A DNA stretch of 64,000 nt. Source: UBA5078 sp033721235. GTDB taxonomy: Bacteria; Pseudomonadota; Gammaproteobacteria; Pseudomonadales; Pseudohongiellaceae. Where the stretch lies: positions 62,001 to 126,000 of the forward strand of contig JAWWAY010000005.1 of assembly GCA_033721235.1 (NCBI GenBank). The letters run 5' to 3'. The notes under the pieces were generated by a model, which did no database searches, had not been told where the DNA came from, and was given only the letters and a program-made list of their open reading frames with translations. Positions 17,547 through 25,947 of this stretch are shown piece by piece. The translations under genes were made by a program, and so were the position numbers. Position 1 is the stretch's first letter. Every line of letters starts with the position of its first letter.

Positions 17547-18059
17547 ATGGCCATCAACTGGAGATCGTATTCGGTGTGGAATGCCGCGGCTTTTCAAGTG
17601 GCGTGGCCTTTGTGTGTTCTGGGCGGCAATGCCATTGCGCTGGCAGTGACCTTATGCTTTTTAGCCGCCCACCTTTATATCGCGCAGAATCGCCTATTAG
17701 AGCTGGGCTTTATCGCCTTTTGCGCTGTGATAGGTTTGATCGTGGATATGATGCTGCTCGCCAGCGGCATCCTAGTCTGGCACTCGAGCCTACCCCCTCT
17801 CTGGATGAGCTGTCTTTGGGTGCTATTTGGTGGCTGCGTGGGGCATTCTTTCAAGTGGTTTGATCAACGACTTGTACTCGCCGGCGCTTTCGCTGGTTTG
17901 TTTGCCCCACTGTCATATCTGGCGGGTACCAGGCTCACGCAGGTCGGGCTGCGCGAACCCGAGTTCACTAGCCTAGTGATTATAGCTTGCGCATGGGCAT
18001 TTATCTTTCCCTCTCTGCTTCATAGCCACAGGTTGTTGCTTAGACGCCATAGTCAATAG
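17547..18059 (+). CDS. DUF2878 integral membrane protein
   Basis: A 170-residue protein with about five transmembrane helices and almost no soluble part, matching DUF2878 by its opening WNAAAFQVAWPLCVLGGN and the CVGHSFKWFDQRLVLAGAFAGLFAPLSYLAG segment. The function is unknown. The start ATG at 17547 lies 19 bases after the cfa-like stop codon. It appears to be the last gene of the operon started at 14219. DUF2878 genes recur beside DUF1365 and cfa-like genes in ECF-controlled clusters, so a role in membrane lipid remodelling or transport is inferred. The stop is TAG. Confidence 0.85.
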   Translation: MAINWRSYSVWNAAAFQVAWPLCVLGGNAIALAVTLCFLAAHLYIAQNRLLELGFIAFCAVIGLIVDMMLLASGILVWHSSLPPLWMSCLWVLFGGCVGHSFKWFDQRLVLAGAFAGLFAPLSYLAGTRLTQVGLREPEFTSLVIIACAWAFIFPSLLHSHRLLLRRHSQ

Positions 18060-18089
18060 CCGGAACATTAGAATATTGGTTCCACGGTG

Positions 18090-18116
18090 TTGGCACGAGC
18101 AGAATAGCGCTATAAT
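18090..18116 (+). promoter_or_regulatory. Possible sigma70 promoter for the DUF2889 gene
   Basis: A perfect -10 hexamer TATAAT lies at 18111-18116. TTGGCA at 18090-18095 is a fair -35, but the spacing is only 15 bases; GTGTTG at 18087-18092 gives 18. The start site would be near 18123, before the DUF2889 ATG at 18173. The hairpin CTCCGC/GCGGATGAG at 18143-18163 lies just before the gene and partly covers the GAGG ribosome site. Confidence 0.5.
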
Positions 18117-18172
18117 CGGCGGCCTTAGAATTACGAGAGTTTCTCCGCCTGTAAGCGGATGAGGTAAAGATT

Positions 18173-18733
18173 ATGCCATTGTCACCCCCTAGCGCCCGCG
18201 AGCGTAAACACACCCGCGCTATTACCATTGAAGGTTTCGAGCGAGAAGATGGACTTTATGACATCGAAGCCCATATGACCGATATAAAAACCTATACATT
18301 TAGCAATAAATGGCGCGGCGATATTACCCCAGGTGAAGCACTGCATGAGATGCGTGTACGAGTCACCGTAGACGACAACTTTGTGGTTCATCAAGTGGAA
18401 GCATGCACCGACAATAGTCCTTTTCCTTTATGTCCCGATATTACGCCTAACTACGAGGCCTTAAAGGGTGCCACCATGTCTAGAGGTTGGAGACAGCGCA
18501 TCAAAGAAGTGGTAGGCGGCACTGCCGGATGCACGCACATCACTGAGCTATTGTATCCGATGGCAACTGTGGCTTATCAAACCATATTCCCAATCAAACG
18601 AAAACGTGCAGAAGAAAGTGGAACGCCTAAGAGTACAAAGCGTCCTGGCGTTATTAATACTTGCCATGCATGGGCAGAAGACTCGCCGATAGTAAAGGTA
18701 CAAGCCCCCGATTTTTATACTGGAAAAGACTAA
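18173..18733 (+). CDS. DUF2889 family protein
   Basis: A 186-residue soluble protein matching DUF2889. It shows the family pattern RKHTRAITIEGFEREDGLYDIEAHMTD, then DITPGEALHEMRVRVTVD, and a conserved GCTHITELLYPMATVAYQT block with a cysteine and histidine that could bind metal. No function is known; the family is common near aromatic and lipid metabolism genes in proteobacteria. It starts at ATG 18173 with GAGG eight bases before, partly held in a small hairpin. It is convergent with pdsS (seven bases between stops). A separate promoter suggests that it is not part of the ECF operon. Confidence 0.85.
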   Translation: MPLSPPSARERKHTRAITIEGFEREDGLYDIEAHMTDIKTYTFSNKWRGDITPGEALHEMRVRVTVDDNFVVHQVEACTDNSPFPLCPDITPNYEALKGATMSRGWRQRIKEVVGGTAGCTHITELLYPMATVAYQTIFPIKRKRAEESGTPKSTKRPGVINTCHAWAEDSPIVKVQAPDFYTGKD

Positions 18734-18740
18734 GTTTAGC

Positions 18741-20939
18741 TTAAGGCTGTAGAAGAGGAATCGTCAGCGTTACGGCAACGCCCTCTTCATCCGTGAGATT
18801 TTCCGCCCGTATTGTCCCTTGATGAAATTCGGTCACCAATCGCGCAATATGCAACCCTATTCCTAAATGGGGTTGCTTTTGTTTCTCCTGAGGCCTAACA
18901 GAAATCATAGAGTCGAAGAGCCTTCCTTTCATCTCGGCCGGCAAGTAGGGGCCATAGTTTTTGACCTGTACGACAGCCTGATCTTTTGCTGCATGACAGG
19001 AAACCGTAATGGGCTTATTATCAAAACTGAATTCAACTGCATTGGCAATCAGTTTATCCATAAGCTGCGCTATATACTCCGGCACGCCGGCAACGCGAAC
19101 CGGGCCGGTAATATCGGTAACAATCTCAGACTCCGGGTACGCTAGCTTATAACCTTCGACGCAGCCACCAATAACCTGAGCAAGATCGATGTTCTCCTTC
19201 TCGGAAGTTTGTAGCATCTGCTCGAGTCGGGTAGCCTCGCTCATATTAGTCAGAATAAGATTCAATCGACGTATGCCCTCCTCTGCTCGCTCAATATATA
19301 CTTCGGCCTCTTTACCCTGAGACACCATTCCTAAATTTTCCAAGGATGAGCGCACTACCGTGACAGGCGTTCTTAGCTCGTGGGAAAGCCGGGAAGACAT
19401 ATTTTCCAGGTAGTTCGTATACTGGGTTAATCGTTCTACAATATCAGAGAAACTGCGCGACAAATCTCCCAATTCATCGGAGCTACGGCTGGCCACAATA
19501 CTGCTCTTCAAGCGCCCACTGTCGTCAATAATATTCTCGGCCTGATTACGCAAGTTTCGTATTCTGGAAGAAATTCTAGAGGCAAATGCAAACAGGCCAA
19601 TTGAGATAAGCAGCATCACGCCAAGCATCGTGTGAAAGAGTGTCTCCAATGCTTGATTGCGGAAAGTTCGTATGCCGTTCATGTTTTGATCCACCACCAC
19701 AGCGCCCAGTATTGCGCCGTCGTCGAGAATGGGATGGGCCGCCTCTAAGATTCGGGTCTGTGTATTATCTATGGTGCGAAATTGCGTCATCGACTCACCA
19801 GCTAGGGCCGCGTCAATATGAGCACCTTCGGCAGTACCGCCGGCATAAAGGTCATCGATAAAATCGTTAGATGGCTTGGTCAATATTTGGTAGTACAAGG
19901 GTAGTAGAAACTTATCCTCTATGTAGCGCCAATATTTGTTGCTGCTCTGCTCCTCCGGCTGCTCGGTTAAGGCCAGCCCCGTTGCCGTTTGAATATCGCC
20001 CACGCTAAGTAGAATACGGCCGGCTCTATCGATCACCTGAATGCGCGAATTATTGTGACCCATACCCTCTACGATACGGTCAATCTCTGGCGTGGGACGA
20101 CGCATAGAGCCCAATAGGTCTGGAGCGTTGACATCTGAAGTTGCCACAACAGACTTAACATTGCGTTTTTCCTCATCATCGACATCGTAGATTGCAAACC
20201 CTAGTTTGTCCCCTAGCATCGACAAAGGCAGCCGCAGCTCAACTTCATAGCCTCCAGGCACTTCGTACCACTGACCACTAATTCTCTCCTCATGGCTTAG
20301 GCTGGCAATATTACTTAAGTCTTCCCCGACCTCGTAAGCGTAGAGGAACTCGGGGCCTCGCGGAGAGATCACATAACGCTTAAACTCACGCTCGCGTGTC
20401 ATCAGAGAAATTTGCAGAAAGTCGCTTCTATGGATGCTCAGGCTATCCGGACTACGATAGACGACATGATCGTCCACTACTTTGAGATAGGCATATAAGG
20501 AGCGATTAAACTCTCCTGCCAACAGTTTAAAGTTCAGTGACTCGTCATAGTGATAATATCGCGCAAACGGGCTTTGGGGGTTTAACTCTGTTCCGATAGC
20601 ATCGTCTTTGCCGTAGGAAAGCTCATAGCGCTGGTAGTCCTGCCAGTCGACTAAGGTGGAATCATCCAAAGAGAGAGGGTTAAAGACCGGGTAGACGTAA
20701 AGATCCTCGCTCTCGCGAGCCGGGCCATAGCTGCCCTCGTCAAATAGCTCGGGTCGCTCATTCAGCGCCGTTGCTAGGGCTCTCGCGGTGCCCAAAACAA
20801 TTTGCTCCTGCCCCCGCCTCAGGTACTCCTCCATTTCGAGAATATATTGATAACCCAAGACGGGAATAACCAATAGAAAGCTAGACATGAGTACCAGCTT
20901 AAAGCGGATGCCAAAAGGGTTTTTGACGAAGCGAGTCAT
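18741..20939 (-). CDS. pdsS: Histidine kinase of the proteobacterial dedicated sortase system type
   Basis: A 732-residue membrane histidine kinase. A short cytosolic N-terminus is followed by a membrane segment (LVLMSSFLLVIPVLGYQYI) and the family-typical EMEEYLRRGQEQIVLGTARALATALNERPELF. A long periplasmic domain of about 400 residues comes next, then a second membrane segment (near 440-460), HAMP, HisKA (RLSHELRTPVTVV) and HATPase (LGIGLHIARLV). The start of the protein and its layout match the kinase named for dedicated sortase systems. It overlaps its regulator gene by one base (TAATG). No sortase or LPxTG-type target gene occurs in this window, so here the pair is an orphan. The signal is unknown. 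Confidence 0.8.
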   Translation of the reverse strand: MTRFVKNPFGIRFKLVLMSSFLLVIPVLGYQYILEMEEYLRRGQEQIVLGTARALATALNERPELFDEGSYGPARESEDLYVYPVFNPLSLDDSTLVDWQDYQRYELSYGKDDAIGTELNPQSPFARYYHYDESLNFKLLAGEFNRSLYAYLKVVDDHVVYRSPDSLSIHRSDFLQISLMTREREFKRYVISPRGPEFLYAYEVGEDLSNIASLSHEERISGQWYEVPGGYEVELRLPLSMLGDKLGFAIYDVDDEEKRNVKSVVATSDVNAPDLLGSMRRPTPEIDRIVEGMGHNNSRIQVIDRAGRILLSVGDIQTATGLALTEQPEEQSSNKYWRYIEDKFLLPLYYQILTKPSNDFIDDLYAGGTAEGAHIDAALAGESMTQFRTIDNTQTRILEAAHPILDDGAILGAVVVDQNMNGIRTFRNQALETLFHTMLGVMLLISIGLFAFASRISSRIRNLRNQAENIIDDSGRLKSSIVASRSSDELGDLSRSFSDIVERLTQYTNYLENMSSRLSHELRTPVTVVRSSLENLGMVSQGKEAEVYIERAEEGIRRLNLILTNMSEATRLEQMLQTSEKENIDLAQVIGGCVEGYKLAYPESEIVTDITGPVRVAGVPEYIAQLMDKLIANAVEFSFDNKPITVSCHAAKDQAVVQVKNYGPYLPAEMKGRLFDSMISVRPQEKQKQPHLGIGLHIARLVTEFHQGTIRAENLTDEEGVAVTLTIPLLQP

Positions 20940-21655
20940 TATGCCTCGGAGGCGCTAGCGCTCGGCTGAGTATTCCAGCGATACCCCATGCCATAGACGG
21001 TTTCGATACAATCGAAAGTTTCGTCTACTTGGATAAATTTTTTGCGAATGCGCTTTACATGGGAAGTAATGGTACTGCCATCGACAAATATTTTGGACTC
21101 CTGCATTAGCACTTGCCGACTTTTCACATGACCGGGAAACTTCACTAGTGCATGTACCATCCAGAACTCTGTCACAGTTAAGGGTACGGGAATCCCATCC
21201 CATTGCACGGTGAGGCGACCGATATCGAGCGTTAGCTTGTCCCTTTGCAAGAGGTTCTCTGGCGAGGTGGGTTGATCCAAGACGTCTTGTCGTCTGAACA
21301 AGGCAGCAATTCGTGCGGAAAGATGAGGCAGGCTGATATCCTTGGTGAGATAGTCATCCGCTCCCATGCGCAAGCCACTAACAGTGTCGAAATCATTATC
21401 ACGAGCAGTTAGGAAAATAATGGGTAGGGTATCAGACATGGAGCGCAAGGCCTGACACAGGGTGAAGCCGCCATCAATCTCGTTTTCTAAGCCAATATCG
21501 ATAATCGCTAAGTTCGGCAGGCGCAAATCGAATGAGGCCATAGCCTCCTTACGATTAGAGAATGTCTGCACCTCGTACCCCTGCTTGCGCAGCACATCCG
21601 CATAGTTCTCGCGGATAGCGGCCTCGTCTTCTACGATTGCTATTCGTCTGGCCAT
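20939..21655 (-). CDS. pdsR: Response regulator of the dedicated sortase system type
   Basis: A 238-residue OmpR/PhoB-class regulator. The receiver domain has the acidic pocket in IVEDEAAI, the phospho-acceptor aspartate in NLAIIDIGLE and the threonine/lysine positions in FLTARDND and DDYLTKDIS. The C-terminal winged helix spans about residues 140-230 (LTVTEFWMVHALVK, TITSHVKRIRKKF, YGMGYRW). It is co-transcribed with and precedes the kinase pdsS. Its targets are unknown; in other genomes it lies beside a sortase and a large surface protein, neither of which is visible here. Autoregulation from the 380-base upstream gap is possible. Confidence 0.85.
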   Translation of the reverse strand: MARRIAIVEDEAAIRENYADVLRKQGYEVQTFSNRKEAMASFDLRLPNLAIIDIGLENEIDGGFTLCQALRSMSDTLPIIFLTARDNDFDTVSGLRMGADDYLTKDISLPHLSARIAALFRRQDVLDQPTSPENLLQRDKLTLDIGRLTVQWDGIPVPLTVTEFWMVHALVKFPGHVKSRQVLMQESKIFVDGSTITSHVKRIRKKFIQVDETFDCIETVYGMGYRWNTQPSASASEA

Positions 21656-22037
21656 AGTATTGAATTCTCCGAAGTTTCTCGATCTTGCGGTAGTCGCGCA
21701 ACTGAGCTGACTATACCGTATTTAGGGCGCAATAGTGAGCTAGACCGCCAGTCTCCACAAGGGGCTGAACGCTCTGCCTTTTTTTTGCCATATTTAGTCA
21801 GTGCATCGCCCTGTTTGTAGCTAGCTAGAGTAACAAACAAGGTGTTTAATCCAAACTCAGGCTTCGATGCTTTTGCAGCAACTAGCACAACAGGCAGGCA
21901 CAGCAAGCAGGACTCTAAATCCTGGCATGGGCAACGACGGCGCTGACGATTCAATACGAAAGCCCTGCAAAGGGCTAAAAAACAACTTAGCCCGCAAGGC
22001 TATCTTTTGAAAGCAGTTTACTTTCCTGAGGCGCACC
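21656..22037. other. Intergenic region between divergent pdsR and GST genes
   Basis: 382 bases without a confident gene. The part close to pdsR should hold its promoter, which I could not define. A hairpin CAGGA-7-TCCTG is at 21908-21924. An in-frame mini-ORF runs from ATG 21927 to TGA 22010 (27 codons plus stop), without a clear ribosome site. The last 80 bases contain the attenuator-like hairpins listed separately. Confidence 0.4.
21961..22008 (+). promoter_or_regulatory. Attenuator-like leader before the GST gene
   Basis: Four short complementary segments lie in a row: AGCCCT (21961-21966), AGGGCTAA (21971-21978), TTAGCCC (21987-21993), GGCTA (21998-22002) followed by TCTTTT. Segments 1:2 form a 6-bp hairpin with a GCAA tetraloop, 2:3 can form a competing 7-bp stem, and 3:4 form a 5-bp stem before the T-rich run. 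A 27-codon mini-ORF (21927-22010) overlaps all of them. The layout resembles attenuators, but the stems are short. Confidence 0.35.
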
Positions 22038-22703
22038 ATGAACGATCTTAAACTAGTCATCGGCAACAAGAACTATTCCTCTTGGTCTATGCGACCCTGG
22101 CTTCTGCTGAAGATGTTTGATATTGCATTTGATGAAGTCCGTGTTGCTCTCTATCAAGATAATACCGCAGAAAAATTAGGACCATATTCGCCCTCGCTAA
22201 AGGTACCTGCCCTATTGCATCACGAAACTACGGTTTGGGACTCTATGGCTATCTGTGAATATATTTCTGAGCAGTTCCTACAAGGCAAGGGCTGGCCCGT
22301 AAACCCACGCAAACGCGCTAACGCTCGCTCTGTCTGTGCTGAAGTTCATTCCGAGTTCCCCTTGCTCAAGAAGGACTGGCCAATGAACTGCAAAGCCTCA
22401 GTAAAACTGTTCGTATCGGACAATATTGCAGACGAGATAGCCAGAGTCGATGCCATTTGGAGCTGCTGCCGACGCAAGAACAAAGAAGACGGGGATTATT
22501 TATTTGGCAAATTCTCTATCGCAGACGCGATGTTTGCGCCACTTGCGATCAGTTTTAATTCCTATGGCGCCAAACTCAGCATGGAGGCTCAACGCTATGC
22601 CGACACGCTACTTGCCAACCCCTATGTCCAAGAATGGGTGCAAGCCGGACGAGATGAAGAAGAGCCCGCTCGCATGAGTAACGTAAGTAGCATTCGTGCC
22701 TGA
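22038..22703 (+). CDS. Glutathione S-transferase family protein
   Basis: A 221-residue two-domain GST. The N-terminal thioredoxin-like domain opens with LVIGNKNYSSWSMRPWLLLK, where the serine-rich SSWS replaces a CxxC active site and probably supplies the thiolate-stabilising serine; the conserved cis-Pro is in KVPALLH and the glutathione-binding DSMAICEY follows. The C-terminal helical domain includes FGKFSIADAMFAPLA. This subgroup is close to maleylacetoacetate-isomerase-like/YfcF-type GSTs, but the substrate is not known. The ATG at 22038 has GAGG upstream. It ends before a hairpin shared with the convergent DAHP synthase gene. Confidence 0.9.
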   Translation: MNDLKLVIGNKNYSSWSMRPWLLLKMFDIAFDEVRVALYQDNTAEKLGPYSPSLKVPALLHHETTVWDSMAICEYISEQFLQGKGWPVNPRKRANARSVCAEVHSEFPLLKKDWPMNCKASVKLFVSDNIADEIARVDAIWSCCRRKNKEDGDYLFGKFSIADAMFAPLAISFNSYGAKLSMEAQRYADTLLANPYVQEWVQAGRDEEEPARMSNVSSIRA

Positions 22704-22711
22704 TACCAATA

Positions 22712-22735
22712 AGGCGGGCCCCATTTAGCCCGCCT
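22712..22735. terminator. Bidirectional hairpin between GST and DAHP synthase genes
   Basis: A perfect 8-bp GC-rich stem, AGGCGGGC (22712-22719) with GCCCGCCT (22728-22735), and an 8-base loop lie between the convergent stops at 22703 and 22746. Neither side has a strong T-run, so termination may be only partial. Confidence 0.6.
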
Positions 22736-22745
22736 CAAGTTTCCT

Positions 22746-23825
22746 TTAAGCTGACTTCGTCCTGTTGGGCAGAACATCTCGCAGCTTATTCGCCATTTCA
22801 CGAATACTCTTTTCGGTTTCATTCCAGTCGATGCAAGCGTCGGTTACAGAAACACCATACTGTAGCTGAGAAAGATCTTTTGGAATCTTCTGATTACCGA
22901 AATTTAGATTACTCTCGACCATTAGCCCTACGATAGACTCATTTCCTTCCAGAATCTGGTGAGTCACGTCTTTCATTACGAGAGGCTGAACCGCAGCATC
23001 TTTATTTGAATTGGCATGACTGCAGTCGATCATAATGTTTCGACTAACGCCGCCCTGCTCTAATGCTTGCTCACATTGTGCAACATGCACAGAGTCGTAG
23101 TTAGGCCCAGCACTACCACCACGAAGAACCACATGAGCGTATGGGTTGCCCTTAGTAGTGACAACCGACACCTCGCCACTAGAATTTACACCCAAAAACC
23201 TGTGAGGACTGCTCACTGACTGCATTGCGTTAACAGCAACCGTTAAGCCACCATCAGTACCGTTTTTAAAGCCTACAGGAGAAGACAAGCCACTAGACAT
23301 TTCACGGTGAGTTTGCGACTCAGTCGTTCTAGCACCGATAGCAGACCAAGCAATAATGTCTTGCATATACTGAGGGGAAATTGGATCAAGCGCCTCTGTC
23401 GAAGTAGGAAGCCCTAATTTGGCAATATCCAATAGTAACTCACGCCCTTTGCGCAGACCTTCTTCAATCTTAAAGGTATCGTCCATATAAGGATCGTTAA
23501 TAAGACCTTTCCAGCCAATGGATGTTCTTGGCTTTTCAAAGTACACGCGCATTACCAAGCACAAGGTATCTTTTACTTCGTCAGCTAGTACTTTTAATCG
23601 CTTGGCATACTCAATAGCCGCGTCTACATCGTGTATAGAACAAGGCCCCACGACAATAAAAAGACGGTGATCTTTACGATCAAGAATGTCAAAAATTTGT
23701 TGACGCGATTGCTGAACCGACTCGAGTGCTGCGCCCTCTAGTGGTAGCTCTTTCTTCAAAGCCTGTGGAGTTATCAACGGCTCTATTGAAGCAATGTTTA
23801 AATCATCTGTTTGCAAGGTAGTCAT
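22746..23825 (-). CDS. aroF: 3-deoxy-7-phosphoheptulonate synthase (class I, AroF-like)
   Basis: DAHP synthase condenses phosphoenolpyruvate and erythrose 4-phosphate, the first step of aromatic amino acid synthesis. The 359-residue length and motifs are of the class I AroFGH type: IVVGPCSIHD, MRVYFEKPRTSIGWKGLINDP, WSAIGARTTESQTHRE, PVGFKNGTDGG and DCSHANSNKD. The segment SSPVGFKNGTDGG and the following PHRFLGVNSSGEV resemble the tyrosine-sensitive AroF more than AroG; which amino acid inhibits it is not certain. It lies 49 bases downstream of thiC on the same strand and may be read through from it. It is convergent with the GST gene. Confidence 0.93.
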   Translation of the reverse strand: MTTLQTDDLNIASIEPLITPQALKKELPLEGAALESVQQSRQQIFDILDRKDHRLFIVVGPCSIHDVDAAIEYAKRLKVLADEVKDTLCLVMRVYFEKPRTSIGWKGLINDPYMDDTFKIEEGLRKGRELLLDIAKLGLPTSTEALDPISPQYMQDIIAWSAIGARTTESQTHREMSSGLSSPVGFKNGTDGGLTVAVNAMQSVSSPHRFLGVNSSGEVSVVTTKGNPYAHVVLRGGSAGPNYDSVHVAQCEQALEQGGVSRNIMIDCSHANSNKDAAVQPLVMKDVTHQILEGNESIVGLMVESNLNFGNQKIPKDLSQLQYGVSVTDACIDWNETEKSIREMANKLRDVLPNRTKSA

Positions 23826-23874
23826 ACTCTTTCTCTAAATTAATGCTGGCAATTTGCCATCTGAAATATTGTGC

Positions 23875-25758
23875 TTAAACTTTGCGGTAAAGCTCGCGAC
23901 CAGAACTATTATAAGTTTCGGCCATCTCTTCCATACCGCTCTTTCTCGCTGCCTCAACGTCATCCAGCTCTTTCTGCGCCGCATAATCGCGCACTTCCTG
24001 GCTGATTTTCATAGAGCAAAATTTCGGGCCACACATGGAACAAAAATGCGCCACCTTACCCGACTGCTTAGGCAGTGTTTCATCGTGATAGGCTCTTGCA
24101 GTATCCGGATCGAGACCCAAATTAAATTGGTCTTCCCAACGGAATTCAAAACGCGCCTTGGATAAAGCATTGTCGCGAAGCTGAGCTCCCGGATGCCCTT
24201 TTGCCAAATCGGCTGCGTGAGCGGCTATCTTGTATGCCATCAGCCCTTCTTTCACGTCCTTCTTGTCTGGCAAACCCAAGTGCTCTTTTGGAGTCACGTA
24301 GCACAACATAGCGCAACCGTACCAACCAATCATCGCAGCACCGATGCCAGAAGTAATATGGTCATAGCCTGGCGCAATATCCGTTGTAAGCGGGCCAAGC
24401 GTATAGAACGGGGCTTCGGCGCAAACTTCCAATTGCTTTTCCATATTCTCTTTAATCATGTGCATAGGCACATGACCGGGGCCTTCTATCATGCATTGCA
24501 CATCGTGCTTCCAAGCGATCTGAGTGAGCTCGCCCAGTGTTTCCAGCTCGCCAAACTGAGCCTCGTCATTAGCATCGGCTATGGAGCCGGGCCGTAGGCC
24601 ATCCCCCAAGGAGAAGGAAACATCATAGGCCTTCATAATTTCGCAAATTTCCTCAAAGTGGGTATAGAGGAAGTTTTCTTGGTGATGCGCCAAACACCAC
24701 TTCGCCATGATGGAGCCGCCACGAGACACAATGCCTGTCATGCGCTTAGCTGTGAGAGGAACATAACGCAGCAATACCCCAGCGTGAATAGTAAAGTAGT
24801 CAACGCCCTGCTCGGCCTGCTCAATTAGCGTGTCGCGATAGAGCTCCCAGGTTAAGTCTTCGGCCACGCCATCCACTTTCTCTAGCGCCTGATAGATAGG
24901 CACCGTGCCAATTGGCATCATAGAGTTACGGATGATCCACTCTCTGGTTTCGTGAATATTCTTGCCCGTAGACAGATCCATCACAGTGTCGGCGCCCCAC
25001 TTGGCAGACCAAGTGAGCTTTTCCACCTCCTCTTCGATCGAGGAAGTCACCGCAGAGTTGCCAATATTGGCATTGATTTTAACCAAGAAATTACGGCCAA
25101 TAATCATGGGCTCAATTTCAGGGTGATTGATATTCAAGGGAATAATCGCGCGACCACAGGCAACCTCAGAGCGCACAAACTCCGGTGTAATCTCCTTAGG
25201 AATGGCGGCGCCAAAGGACTCGCCTTTATGCTGCGCGCTTAGTGCCTGCTGCTCTCGAGCCTGCTGCAAGCTCATGTTCTCTCTGATGGCAATATATTCC
25301 ATCTCAGGGGTGATAATGCCTTGTCGGGCATAGTGCAGTTGAGTGACGTTTTTACCACTCTTAGCACGGCGCGGCTTGCGCAGATGTTCGAAGCGCAAAT
25401 GCTCAGTACGCAAGTCGCTCAGACGCTGTTGACCGTAGGTGGATGTCACATTATCCAGAACCTCGGTATCACCACGCTCTTCAATCCAGGACTGCCGAAT
25501 AGGGGCAAGGCCTGCGCGCAAATCGATTTTTGCATTAGGGTCCGAATACACCCCAGAGGCGTCATAGACTCTTATCGGCTCATTGGGCTCATTCCCTTTC
25601 TCGGTAATCGTGTCGGACAAGGCTATTTCCCGCATGGGTACTTGGATATCCGGCCGACTGCCCTGAACATAGATTTTGCGCGAACCGGTGTATTCGTAGG
25701 TCGTCGCATCGTCCAACTGGGTCATTTTGTCGAGAAACTGCTCTGGATTCGCATTCAT
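23875..25758 (-). CDS. thiC: Phosphomethylpyrimidine synthase
   Basis: ThiC is a radical-SAM enzyme that converts 5-aminoimidazole ribotide to hydroxymethylpyrimidine phosphate for thiamine synthesis. The 627-residue length is normal. The C-terminal iron-sulfur cluster motif C-x2-C-x4-C is present as CSMCGPKFC. Central blocks such as MPIGTVPIYQALEK, DYFTIHAGVLL, SRGGSIMAKWCL and IEGPGHVPMH are typical. The ATG at 25758 has AGGA eight bases upstream. Its leader does not show a thiamine-pyrophosphate riboswitch consensus, which is common before thiC in relatives. It is divergent from tolC, an arrangement I also know from Pseudomonas. Confidence 0.98.
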   Translation of the reverse strand: MNANPEQFLDKMTQLDDATTYEYTGSRKIYVQGSRPDIQVPMREIALSDTITEKGNEPNEPIRVYDASGVYSDPNAKIDLRAGLAPIRQSWIEERGDTEVLDNVTSTYGQQRLSDLRTEHLRFEHLRKPRRAKSGKNVTQLHYARQGIITPEMEYIAIRENMSLQQAREQQALSAQHKGESFGAAIPKEITPEFVRSEVACGRAIIPLNINHPEIEPMIIGRNFLVKINANIGNSAVTSSIEEEVEKLTWSAKWGADTVMDLSTGKNIHETREWIIRNSMMPIGTVPIYQALEKVDGVAEDLTWELYRDTLIEQAEQGVDYFTIHAGVLLRYVPLTAKRMTGIVSRGGSIMAKWCLAHHQENFLYTHFEEICEIMKAYDVSFSLGDGLRPGSIADANDEAQFGELETLGELTQIAWKHDVQCMIEGPGHVPMHMIKENMEKQLEVCAEAPFYTLGPLTTDIAPGYDHITSGIGAAMIGWYGCAMLCYVTPKEHLGLPDKKDVKEGLMAYKIAAHAADLAKGHPGAQLRDNALSKARFEFRWEDQFNLGLDPDTARAYHDETLPKQSGKVAHFCSMCGPKFCSMKISQEVRDYAAQKELDDVEAARKSGMEEMAETYNSSGRELYRKV

Positions 25759-25947
25759 GGGTCTGTCCTATAATCTTGGTAGCCTAAAGGGCTAATGGCC
25801 TTATTGCTGCGTGTTCGTGCAATTTAGGCTGGATTGCCTATAGTGTCTAAGCGCAGCGCTGCATTATGCCTTAAACGCGGCCGAATTGTTACAGCGCCGA
25901 CAGCCTAGGAGCAGGCAATTACGGGTTTTTTCAACCATTCGAGCATC

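Noticed and set aside
21908..21924. Hairpin CAGGA-CTCTAAA-TCCTG that looks like a tRNA anticodon arm with anticodon CUA (amber)
   Set aside because: No acceptor stem, D arm or T arm can be fitted around it on either strand, so a suppressor tRNA is not supported. It may be a decayed genomic repeat.
25759..25935. TPP riboswitch before thiC
   Set aside because: The conserved sequence blocks were not found by eye; left as an observation, not a feature.
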